Part shown: in pieces, positions 46,101 to 56,631 of the stretch
How positions within the stretch are numbered: the first letter of the stretch is position 1
How the letters are laid out: the number at the start of each line of letters is the position of its first letter
Assembly (NCBI RefSeq): GCF_042453785.1
Contig: NC_091676.1
Location: 69,501 to 133,500, forward strand
Direction: 5' to 3'
Source of the DNA: Malus domestica
Lineage: Eukaryota; Streptophyta; Magnoliopsida; Rosales; Rosaceae
Length of the DNA stretch: 64,000 bases
Program-made: the position numbers and the translations under genes
Notes under the pieces: generated by a model
What the model saw: only the letters and a program-made list of their open reading frames with translations
The model's database searches: none
What the model was told of the DNA's origin: nothing

Positions 46101-49100
46101 ATTGTTGCAATAGTAATGATTTATTTTTTACTTTTTTGAAAGTAAGCTTTGCGTTTATTCCATTTACTATCTCTACCAGGCCTTGGGTTCCTGTGTATGT
46201 GTATTTGTGATAGGTGGTGTTGTCATTTATGTTTCTCAGGTTTTGGGAGGTTTTGAAGCATCAGATTATGTTACAGAAAGGAAATGGGCTAGTGCTCCAG
46301 ATGGTACTCAGATTCCAATATCAATTGTTTATAGGAAGGATATTGTAAAACTTGATGGATCTGATCCATTGCTACTCTATGGCTATGGCTCTTATGAGGT
46401 AACAGAAGAATTCGTATGCAAGTTTTTTTTTTGTATTTTCTTTTTCACTGACATTGTAATCGTCGTGTGATTACACTGAAAAGCTTATTACTTGTAGAAA
46501 ATTTTGCGAGATGCTTTGAATTGGACAATTAGAAAGTACAGCACTGAAATCTGAAGCCCTTAAAAATATATGACCAGATCCATTTTTAAACATGTAGCCA
46601 TCACAAAAGAAACTTTTGTGCTTTTGATACGTTACTGCTCTGCGGATATTCCTTTTCCAATATCTGAATCAATTGACATCTTAAGAAAGTTTTCTTGTTA
46701 TTACCTTATAGGTTGTCTGTTTAATGCATTATGTATCATCCAGTTGGATTAGTAATTAAAATATAGAATTTTGTTTCTGGCCTATGATGGCTAATTCTAA
46801 TCACAATTTGGTAAAATTGTTCAAGTATGTTGGACATTGTCAGTGGCCCTCACAATTGAAAATACTGCAGGAGGCAATATCCTTTTAGCCATTTGGAAGA
46901 GGGCTTATTTTGTTCGTTTCTTGTTTTCATTTCTCTCTCAGTGACTCAGGAGTTTTATTATGTCAATAGGTCTGTATAGATGCCAGCTTTAAAGCTTCAA
47001 GGCTCTCTTTGCTGGATAGGGGTTTTATATATGCTATAGCTCATATTCGTGGGGGTGGTGAAATGGGGAGGCAGTGGTACGAGAATGGAAAGTTGCTGAA
47101 GAAGAAAAATACTTTTACAGATTTTATTGCTTGTGCTGAGTATTTGATAGAAAAGAAATATTGCTACAAAGAAAGATTATGCATTGATGGAAGGAGTGCA
47201 GGTGGATTGCTTATTGGTGCTGTTCTTAATATGAGGCCTGATTTGTTCAAGGCTGCTGTTGCTGGAGTGCCTTTTGTTGATGTTCTGACTACAATGCTTG
47301 ACCCAACTATCCCCCTTACAACTTCAGAGTGGGAGGTATTTTTCTTTCCTCATCAGATCCTGACCCTGAAAATTTTAACAGGATGAATCAAATGCATGTG
47401 ATAAACATCTAGTTTTATTGACATCATTCTAGACATCGGCAATTTAATCGTCACATCTTGGGTATTTACTATTTTTCACTGTGGTGGATAATAATTTAAT
47501 CATCACATAATTTTTTTTTTGGTCTGAATTATCACATCATTCTAGGCATCTCACAAAACCAAGTGTAGTGGCATTCTAGGATTCACGTAGTGAGATAAGC
47601 CTGGGTTGTTATATTCTAGACATCTCCAAAAAAAAATTCCAACACCAGTTTACTGATATTGCCATTTTCTTTTTTCCATTGTATAAGTTCTGGGGTTCTT
47701 TGCTTGAAATTTCTTTATACATTTGTTGGTTTTACAGATCTACCTAGTTATATCCGTTTTCCCCGTCTTTACGATCTTAATTTACTTTTGGCGACTGCAG
47801 TCAGGTTGCTGCTATATTTTCCCAAGGTGTGGGTTTAGACACCAACTACATTCACTGATATAATTTTATTTTTGCAGGAATGGGGTGACCCACGTAAAGA
47901 GGAGTTCTACTTTTACATGAAGTCATATTCCCCTGTTGATAACGTGAGATGACAATATAACCTATGCTGTACTACTTTAATCAGTATATTTATAACAATT
48001 AAGCTAGAATAACCATAAGTTGGCATCATTTTGGTCATCACTTCTTTCCTACCCATCCAAACAACAAAAATGAATATGCAACTTAAATCATGTATTTTCT
48101 CTTTAATTCTGCCCTAGCTAAAATCCCAAACGCATTACTAGGTCATGAATTGTAGTACATTCCAAAACATTTTGTTTACTCTAATAATCTATATTTGGCA
48201 TTATTTTATACAGGTTAAGGCTCAAAATTATCCGAACATTCTTGTTACTGCTGGTCTAAATGGTAGGCATAATATCATAACACTTTTGCTTCCGCAATTT
48301 CAATATCTGCATTATCGATTTAAATAATAGGAAGGATACAAATTGTACTTTCATATCCAATAGATGTATTCTTCACCTAATATCATATATGACGTATTAT
48401 TTCTCCAATTGATACACTGGTTTTTTGCAACAGATCCACGGGTTATGTACTCAGAACCTGCTAAATTTGTGGCAAATCTAAGGGATAAGAAGACTGATAA
48501 AAACATCATTATGTTTAAATGTGAACTTGGTGCTGGGCATTTTTCAAAGTCAGGGAGGTAATATTATTTCTGTTATTATGCGTAAAGCTATTCACTTGTG
48601 CTGGAATTTTTAAGTTTTTATTTATTTAAAATCTCACCTCACCCCAAGAATTGAAGAATATCATCCATGAAAATAACCTCCTTAAAAAATAAAACGGTGA
48701 GGGATTAGTAATAGCGCTTTATGTAAAGTGAGACTCCTTCAAGGCTATTGTAAAGAGAAACTCCCAAATATTTCTAGGAGTAACAAGAGCTTGAACATCA
48801 CAACCCTTTTACCCAATCTGGAACTAAGTTCAGATACCTTCTCACACGTGTTCCTGGTTCGTATGGTCAAACTCTTATTATTAACTACGTTCTTCTTAAG
48901 GTTCTCTGTTGCCAACTAATCAAACATTCCATGTCTATGTAGCTTAAGCTTTTAAACTTATATTGGATTCGACTAATTTGTATAAACCTTTAGGTCCCTA
49001 CCCTTTTACTTGTGTGCATTGCTTTGCCGTGTGGGGTGTAAATGTTTCTGAACATTTTGAATGATTCATGTTTTTCCCAAGGAAATTGTTTCTGAAACAG

Positions 49101-49329
49101 AGTCTGAGTCTGTTTTTCACCGTAAATAGAGTTTTATATAGATAGACAGAAAAACTTTATTGCCTTTGAGATATAGTTGAAGTCTGAAATATTTCCATAT
49201 ACTATCTGTAATGAAGTAATAATTCTTGTTTGGCGCAGGTTTGAGAAGCTTCAAGAAGATGCCTTCATATATACCTTCATAATGAAGACTCTAGATATGG
49301 TTCCTGCCGGAGGGTCCGGGGGGAATTAA
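43116..49329 (+). CDS. Prolyl oligopeptidase family protein (S9A, oligopeptidase B-like), 11 exons
   Basis: A serine peptidase that cleaves short peptides; family members have a beta-propeller lid and a C-terminal alpha/beta-hydrolase domain. Exons are 43116-43464, 43692-43993, 44102-44296, 44886-45232, 45715-46006, 46240-46398, 46970-47335, 47878-47943, 48214-48262, 48434-48557 and 49239-49329, giving 779 residues in frame. The propeller part starts near VAKKVEHKMEMFGDVRVDNYYWLRDD (in part). The catalytic triad is visible: Ser624 in GRSAGG, Asp709 in DPRV and His744 in GAGHFSKSGR. IRGGGEMGRQWYENG is the family's conserved stretch before the nucleophile. The first 60 residues are basic and hydrophobic, and could be an organelle-targeting extension; a later in-frame ATG (MSESEM) could give a cytosolic form. 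The remembered Arabidopsis relative is At1g50380. Confidence 0.96.
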
Positions 49330-50408
49330 ATACACTGCTTCAGGTAGGATGTGGTGCGACTCCGCTGTGTTACCTAGTATATCATTCACATGAAAAACGA
49401 TATCAGCAACACCTTTTCTTTTTCCTGGGTTTGTAATATCAGCAACGCCCCTTTGCAGTTTTCTGTTGAATATGACATTGTTAAACAGGAATAATAACTA
49501 AACCATTGCGTGTGCGTGCATAATGTACGAGTCATTTTACGGGGAAATTCTAAATGCCAAACCAACAAGACGAGCAAACCACTTTCAAAATGTTGAGAGG
49601 CTTTTTCTTTGTTTTTGTTTTTATTATTATATAGTAAGACTTGCCCCTGAAATATACAAATGAATAGGTTTTCTTGTTTACCATGAAAAGAAAACATTAG
49701 AGCCGCCGGAAATAGAAGAAAATGAGTGTTTGGGCGCTTGCTTGCCACCTTTGAAGGCAGGTGGGTTGGTCGGCCTCAGGCCATTTAAATTTGTGAATAT
49801 GTTGGTGCAACTTAATTGGAGGAAAACCATAACAAAACGAGACCATGTTGGTGCAACTTTTTTGTTGGTTTGGTTTGGTTGAGTGTTTTTATCTTTAAAT
49901 CGGCATTGGAGATGGATGGATGGATGGATGTCAACATCCTTTTGCGTAAATCCCGACTGCGACATAACAAACAAAACAAAACAAATCCTTATCTCAATCC
50001 TCGCAACAGAATCAAGCAGATAACCACATTTGATTACGTCTTCTCCTCCACCACCACCGCCACCCACTTGTTTCGTCTGTTTTGATCGCACTCTCGCACG
50101 GACTACTCTCCCACACCACACATCATTTTTTGGTCTAGGATTCTTTCTCTTCCTCTTTCTATCTCTTTTCCTCCACTCCTCTCACATTCTTTATTTTATC
50201 TTTCTCTTTCTATATAAAATTAATTTAATATATTGACGTGACTTAATCATTACCGTTCAAATAGGAAAAGAGGGAAGGAAAAGAAAAAAAGAGATGAGAG
50301 AATCCTACTCCATCTCTTGTGCTCCTCTCCCTCCCTTTCTTTCTCCTCTCTCTCTCTTATATTTGAGTATACTAATTAGATTTTAGGAACAAAAACCAAA
50401 CACCGTCG
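49330..50408. other. Spacer, no gene seen
   Basis: 3' UTR of the oligopeptidase gene and AT-rich or CT-rich DNA. 50130-50360 is strongly CT-rich. Open frames on both strands at 49678-50236 are low-complexity and not supported. Confidence 0.55.
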
Positions 50409-51723
50409 TTGGAGAGCAGCCACGGCGGCACCTACCTCCAAAGCCTCTTGAACTCGACCCGCCCCTTCCTCCGGGGTGAGCTGGAGTCCGTTGACAAAAA
50501 TATGCCTTCTCTGGTGGCCGTGCTGCGCTCAGTTGGAGCTGGCGAGTGCTGGCACAAGCACGGCACCTTTCTCGAACACCTCGTTGACATCTACCGCATT
50601 CTCAAGATATGGCAGGCCCCTGCCTCTGCTCTGCGGCCTCTTTCACTCCGCTTATTCCAATTCCTATGTCAACCTTGCCATCTTTGATCCTTCCACAGGC
50701 CGCGAGGTCATTCGTGCCCATGTCGGGGAGGCTGCGGAACGCTTGATTTACTTGTTCTGCATTGTCCCCAGACAGCCTCTCATCCACGACGACCTTTTGT
50801 TCTACTTCATCGACGTGGATCTCGTGGAGCATCTCAAACAATCAGAGATGTCGCTGCAGCAGCTGCAGAACCAATCGGAGGCTGCAAGCCCGAATTGTAG
50901 TTGGAGGAACAAGGTGCAGAGTCTTGTTCCCGCAAATGGGGTTACAGTGAAGCACATAAAGACCGGGGAAGATGTGTTGGTATCGAGGAGGGTGGTTGCA
51001 GTGTTTGTCCTGATGACCATGGCAGATTTCAGTGATCAACTCTTCGGTTTCCAGGACGAGCTCTTTGATAACAAAGATGGCCGCCTCGAGTTTAGGGGCA
51101 ACAATTATGGAGCTCTGTGGCCCCGCGATGGCATGCCAGGGCTTTGGATGAATTCCATATCAAGGATGGCTGCAATATACAATTTGATAGTGAGAGAGGA
51201 GGAGATGTTTATCCAAGAGAAGAAAACTGTTAGTACTGCTACTGCTGCTGCTGGAAGTGGAGGGGATGAGAATGCCGGGGTGGACAAATGTAGAGATGAA
51301 GACATCGAGCTGGTGGTGCCACCAGTGTTTGACAAATGCACGAGGGTTCTGGATGCGGAAGAGCATTTGGCTGCAAGGGAATTGAACTGGGAAGCTGTAT
51401 GTGATGTGTCTCAAAAATAGGGAAAGAAAGGAGAGGAGGACAGAGCTGAGGAGTTGCTGTTGAGGTGTGTTGAGAAGAACCCTGTCATTGGGGAGCCGCA
51501 TGTGGTGTTGGGTCAGGTTTATTTGACAGAAGCAAGGTTTGAGGAGGCGGAGAGGGAGGCAGAGAGAGGGCTAACCCGGATGCTGGAATGGAGGAGTGCT
51601 TGGGACAAGAGGATGACTTGGGAAGGATGGATTGCTTGGGCAAGGGTGCTCCTCATGAAGGCAAAGGACAGAAGTTGGCCACAAACTTCCTGGGCCATCC
51701 TCAACTTGGGCCTTGTCAGGTAG
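50409..51723 (+). pseudogene. DUF6817-type plant protein gene, broken
   Basis: The translation matches a conserved intronless-looking plant protein family with a DUF6817 domain and a TPR-like end. It shows SVGAGECWHKHGTFLEHLVDIYRILKIW (in part), CGLFHSAYSNSYVNLAIFDPSTGREV, HVGEAAERLIYLFCIVPRQPLIHDDLL, LVSRRVVAVFVLMTMADFSDQLFGFQDELF, then EPHVVLGQVYLTEARFEEAEREAERGL and WPQTSWAILNLGLVR (all in part). Three lesions are visible. The expected ATG before ESSHGGTYLQSLLN is TTG at 50409. The frame changes near 50613-50630, where the family has an APDAV-like stretch. An in-frame TAG ends the middle part at 51418-51420, with similarity resuming directly after it. The rest is well preserved, so the loss is recent or the product is a truncated protein. 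The function of the family is unknown to me. Confidence 0.85.
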
Positions 51724-53183
51724 GCCGAGGATCCATCGCCATCGCCAAGCTTAACCACCGCGTATCTACATTCAATAGTTATTTTTTTTAATACATCGAT
51801 ATTTTTACACTAAGAAGAAGGGAAGTCCAGCTAAATCTATATTCAATAATTAAATAAAAGAATTCCCGCTGCCAGTTTTGGAACTCTGTGGGTAGGCAAT
51901 TTCATGCAAATAGGGAGAGTGAGGATCTTGCTCAACAAGGAAGATGGTAGTCCATATACTGAAGCCATTACTTCCAGTAAGGACTAAGGAATAAGGATTG
52001 CTTTATTACTACTGCACTTTAATTTTATGGTCTAATTCTCTAATTGTTACCCACTTCCTTGAATGTCTGATGTATCATTTCACTCTAAAGCTAGCGCAAT
52101 CAACGCAACCTGTCTAATCCAGCTCATGTTTCATCATTCACTTTTGATATTTTTTATTTTTATAACCAAAGTTCATCTAAAGTATACGAATCGAAAATAG
52201 TTTGAACTCGAAGTGCAATGAATTGATGATAATACTCTATTTATCTACTTATCAAGACAATCCACTATGTTTTTACTTTTGATGTGTCCACAGCTCATGA
52301 GGCATTAATTTATACTGGCAAATTCCAACATTTTATCTAGTATTGACATGAAACTTGAATTTGAGTCTTTAAAAAGTTAAGAGAGAGAGAGAGAGAGCAC
52401 ACAAGTTAATACAATGGAACAAAATAAGTCAAAATTGAGGAACGATAGTTTGACAAATTTCTCCGAATGTTCAACTACTTTCTAACTAATATTACATAAT
52501 TACACACAAATATACGTATATGACGTGCTACTCAAAAACATTTGTCTCAGTAACTACAAAAATTTTGCAAACACATTTTCATGACCAAAAATGCTATTCT
52601 TGCTTTTATACTATATATGTTGTAAACCTTTCTAATAGAGATGAAACCTACATATGTTGGTGAATCCTACTTCTACTAGAGAGGTTATACAAATATAGTA
52701 TGAAAATATGGTAAGTGTAGTATAAACAAGCATCACATATGGAACCGATAGGCAAAGGTACACTAGTCTTCCTTCCAAATTAGGAAAAGTGAATAATCAT
52801 GAGCAATCAACAGTTAAGCAAGCTCTAGGAGTTAATATAATTAGCTCAATCTGAACCATCCTCTCGTCCACTTCTTTTTAATTATCACCATCATCATCAT
52901 CAGTAGTCAGAACCCTTTTTAATTTTCTAATTAATTTTTTTTAATGTTGATTATATTCAAGATTGTCATTTCATACCATTTAATTAAAAGAGATGCAATT
53001 GAGTGGTTAATTTCTTTTCCAGTTTAGTTGGCAATAATTAATTGAGACTTGATATTGAAAGATAACCTGATCGATCAATGCTAATCTTGTAATGCATTCG
53101 AGCTTTGACTTGGAAGCGTTACAAAAAAAATAGGGTTCTCTCGTCTAACATGTTTGGTTAACTCATGCTAGTTTTTTTGCCTC

Positions 53184-53216
<33 letters not shown>

Positions 53217-53330
53217 TCAAGGCACATATTACTCATGTTTAAAAAAAATAAATAAAGAATATGTTATATTAGTATCGTGTTATTGAGTGAGTCTTAAAGA
53301 TTAAAAAAAGAGAACATGTGTTATGTGTTG
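51724..53330. other. Spacer with (AAT)n microsatellite
   Basis: AT-rich with no gene. An uninterrupted AAT run occupies about 53184-53216. A (GA)n run is at about 52381-52396. Confidence 0.6.
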
Positions 53331-53689
53331 TGTTTATACCATATTTAGGGCCTCGTATTTAGATCTCATACAAATACTCGGTGGACTTAAATGTAATTAT
53401 GTGATAAAGGAAAGGGCAAATATGTAATAAGTGAGGAGTCTTTATTCTATAAAAGGACCCCTCACCCTCACAATTGAGGGAAGCCAACTCTTAGGCCTGA
53501 AACCCTCTCACATCCCCTCTCATATTACAGAGGCTCTCTCCCTCACTTCTCAGAGAAAGACAATACAACCAGTGTGGACGTAGCCCAAACCTTGGGGTAA
53601 ACCACGATACATCTTGTGTTATTTACATTTCATGCAGATCCACGGTCGGATTTACGTTGTTCCAAGACCTCCGGTTTTGTGCATCAACA
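53331..53689 (+). repeat. 5' LTR of copy B
   Basis: Begins TGTTTATACCATATTTAGGGCC and ends GTGCATCAACA. A TATA box TTCTATAAAAGGAC lies at about 53445-53458, followed by the CT-rich start of the likely transcript. Confidence 0.92.
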
Positions 53690-54453
53690 TTTGACGCCGT
53701 CTGTGGAAATCGACACGAAAAGCTATGTCGGTTCTCCCTCAATTTTCACCTCCGTCGTGGATCTGCAAAACCTACACAGAGACACAGACACAGAGCTCTC
53801 TCTCTCTCCACGTCCACCAATCCACTCCAAATTCTAAATTCTAGAGCCATAATCAGAATCTGTCTCATAAATGGAGGTCTCCTAACAAAGCAACCTCTGA
53901 GATAGTGTGGTGGAACTGACCAAAAGGGCACAACAAAAGAGAGGAGATAGAGCTTTGTTTGAGTATATCTATCAGCTTCTAGAGAGAAAGAGAGGAGAGA
54001 GCAAAAAAAAAAAAAAAAAAAAAAAAACTGATAGTGACAACTCTACGAGTTCCCTTGCTGACAACGGTCAAGACGGTGGGTCAAGCTCGCCATGAACGAC
54101 GAGGCGATGGTCGTCGACCTTCTTCTCCTCCTCAAGCACGCCGCGCCGTCTTCGCTGTCGAAACACCATGGACTTCCCCAACCACTCCCAGAGCGGCGGC
54201 GCCAGGTCCAAGCAGCAACAGCAGCAACCCGTGTTGGCTCTAGACCTTCGTGCCCTTCGACACGCTCCCAATCTCGCTCTAAGTCCTTCACCTCTTCCTC
54301 CTCTCCGTCTCGGGGTAAGAACCCGACAGAGCATAGATAGCAGAACCATGGGAGCGTTGACGAAGAAGGAGCTGACGGTGGCGGTGGCGACTCCGTCTGT
54401 GCTGCGCTGGAGTGTGCATGGAAGAAAATGATATGGAGAATGGGATGTTTCAG

Positions 54454-54707
54454 GTGAAAAGCGTGGAAGAGGCCATGAATGTTTTGTTGCCCCAAAAGCC
54501 TCAGCATGTTAGGGACTTGATGAAGATCTCTTTTTACATGCCTGTTAAGAATGTCCCCCTTGTTTTCTCAATGATTTTATTGAGGTGATGTGTTCAGAAC
54601 ATCTTCAAGAGAGGAAAGAATTGATTCAAGCACTACACAAGGACATGAAGTTGTCTGATCTTCCGAAGATAAACCATCCAACACTAATCATCTGGGAAGA
54701 GCATTGA
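54454..54707 (+). pseudogene. Captured alpha/beta-hydrolase gene fragment in copy B
   Basis: Readable pieces are VKSVEEAMNVLLPQKPQHVRD, then LMKISFYMPVKNVP, EVMCSEHLQERKELIQALHK and KLSDLPKINHPTLIIW. They match the part of plant alpha/beta-hydrolase-fold proteins just before the catalytic-acid loop. The catalytic serine region is not included. It is a decayed captured piece inside an LTR element, not a gene. Confidence 0.8.
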
Positions 54708-54959
54708 AGCCCGCGAGTTTTATTAAAGTTTTCAGAGTCCTCCCAAATCTTCAAAACCATCATTCGTTGTTGATTTCTCTTCTGTTTGATTTGAAGCGCA
54801 ACCCTGGTAATCCGGGATGTCTGAGCCAAAGCTTCAATCTTCACCATCCACCTGGCGATTAAACTTGGTTTTCATCATTTGGGTTCTGCTATAAATCATC
54901 CCTTCAGTGTTTGAGTTCTTCACATCCACTCGCTCATTCACTCTGGTTTGTTTCTCGGT

Positions 54960-55240
54960 CCTCCAATTTCTTTGTTTTTTGCAAAAATGGCCAACTTTTT
55001 GGGGATTTTCACAGCGAGGAACTTGCTTGGGTTGTCACTGGCTCTTAATCCGAGCTTGGTTTTGAGGGTGGTTTACAAGAGTGGGAAGGATTGGGGCCCA
55101 CATGGGTTCTCTGTGGAGGAGCAGAGAGGGCCGTCAATGGCGAACATGAGTTTTGGAAAGGAAGCTCAGGCAACGCAGATGACGCGTCTGTCCGCTCCTT
55201 CTTCTTCTTCTTTTGGCCAAGATGTCATGGACAAAGTTAT
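54960..55240 (+). other. Unrecognised open stretch in copy B
   Basis: An open frame (54948-55619) begins with MANFLGIFTARNLLGLSL and WGPHGFSVEEQ-type sequence that looks less repetitive than its surroundings and may be another captured host piece. I do not recognise the family. Farther along, the same frame runs into the glucanase fragment in another frame and then into an A-rich element tract, so it is not called as a gene. Confidence 0.35.
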
Positions 55241-55266
55241 CAACTTCGACAAATTCAAGTCTCAAA

Positions 55267-55420
55267 GTCCAGAGCTTGAGCTTCGGAATCAACTATGGAC
55301 AAATAACCAACAACCATCCATCTCCGTCGCGAGTGGCAGTCCTCATCCAGCCCCTCAACGTCAGCTGCATCAAACTTTACGATGTGGGTCCGAACGTCCT
55401 CCAAACCTTCAGCAGATGCT
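55267..55420 (+). pseudogene. Captured GH17 beta-1,3-glucanase N-terminal fragment in copy B
   Basis: The translation reads SLSFGINYGQITNN, then PSPSRVAVLIQPLNVSCIKLYD and GPNVLQTFS. This is the N-terminal strand-helix of the GH17 barrel (family pattern GINYGQIANNLPSPSRVAxLLxSLNVxRVKLYDADPNVLxAFS). The match stops at about 55420, where A-rich element sequence begins. Copy A carries a more C-terminal piece of the same family. Confidence 0.88.
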
Positions 55421-55749
55421 GATGGAGATACCAAGAAAGGCAAAAGAAGAAAGCAGAAAGAAAAACAATCAAGTGAGCTGCGGCACAAAAGCAAAAGACA
55501 GAGGTGCAGTGGGAAACAGAAACAAAAGCAAAAAACAAAAGCAGAAAAGAAATGAGAAGGCAAAAGGGAGGCACATGGGGACACTGCAAAAGCAAGGAAT
55601 AAACACCCCACCAGAATGATGTAATTTATTTTCCTTATCTTTCGGAAACATCTGTATAAACCCCATCAGAGGGTAAAAAAAAAAAACGGCAAAGCCCAAA
55701 ATAAATGGGTTGGCATGTTGTGGAGGGCGAAGGCCCATAAGCCCAAAAT

Positions 55750-56030
55750 AGCACCAACCAGGTGATCAAAAGTACGTCCAGTACTCCAAAATTATTCGGC
55801 AACCTGCCACTATTACCATCAACCAGGTGATCAAAAGTACGCCCAGTACTCCAAAATTATTCTGCAACCTACCGCTATTACCACCAACCAGGTGATGAAA
55901 TGTACAACCCGTACTCTAATATCATTTGGCAACTAGCCATTCATGCCACCAACTAGGTGATGAAAGGTACAACCCGTACTCTCCTTCATGCCACCAACCA
56001 GGTGATCAAAAGTACGCCCAATACTCCAAA
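55750..56030 (+). repeat. ~57 bp tandem array with GTAC dyad in copy B
   Basis: About five units start ACCAACCAGGTGATCAAAAG and continue GTACGCCCAGTACTCC. The GTAC-N5-GTAC dyad is conserved in most units. Copy A has two such units. Confidence 0.85.
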
Positions 56031-56310
56031 TTATACATGAGCATTACTCATGTCATTCATACATAAACATTCATGAACATCACTCATGACAATCATACAT
56101 AAACATTCATGACCATCATTCATGTCAACATTCATGAGCATCACTCATGTTAACATTCATGAGCATCACTCATGTTAACATTCATGAGCATCACTCATGT
56201 CAATCAACATAAACATTCATGAGCATCACTCATGTCAAACAGCTTCAAAAGCTTCATTTACAGAGCTCTAGCTTCAAAGCTTTACTTGCAAAGCTTCATC
56301 TACAAAGCTT
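56030..56310 (+). repeat. ATGAG-N5-CTCAT array and GCTTCAAAAGCTTC units in copy B
   Basis: About eight units of CATTCATGAGCATCACTCATG spaced by roughly 25 bases (56030-56235), then about three GCTTCAAAAGCTTCATTTACA-like units (56236-56310). It is the counterpart, in reverse orientation, of 4860-5360 in copy A. Confidence 0.85.
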
Positions 56311-56499
56311 CAGTGCAGGGTATACAAATACCGCATCCGAACAACTGCCACTTCGGCCCATACATGAATTTAATTTGAAGTATCCAGCAAACAAACTCTA
56401 TTGACCGAAGACTTGGGGGACTACACTATACACCATATATTGGGCCTCAACTGGGTCTCATAAAAAATACTTAAGGGACTTAGCCCATTATTTATGTAA

Positions 56500-56626
56500 T
56501 GAGGAACGAGCTCTTATTCTATAAAAGGAACTCCCTCACTTTCGTTAGAAAGCACCCATCACTTATGTATTAAGGAGCGAGCCCTTATTCTATAAAAGGG
56601 ACTCCCTCACCACCATTAGAGAGCAT
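56500..56626 (+). repeat. Reiterated TATA units in copy B, left of the nested LTR
   Basis: Two units carry TTATTCTATAAAAGG followed by ACTCCCTCAC (about 56513 and 56584), spaced by about 70 bases. Two further units lie beyond the nested LTR at about 58915 and 59030. Confidence 0.85.
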
Positions 56627-56631
56627 CGCCG

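Noticed and set aside
49678-50236. Open frames on both strands upstream of the DUF6817 pseudogene
   Set aside because: No domain, no splice context and biased composition; treated as spacer.
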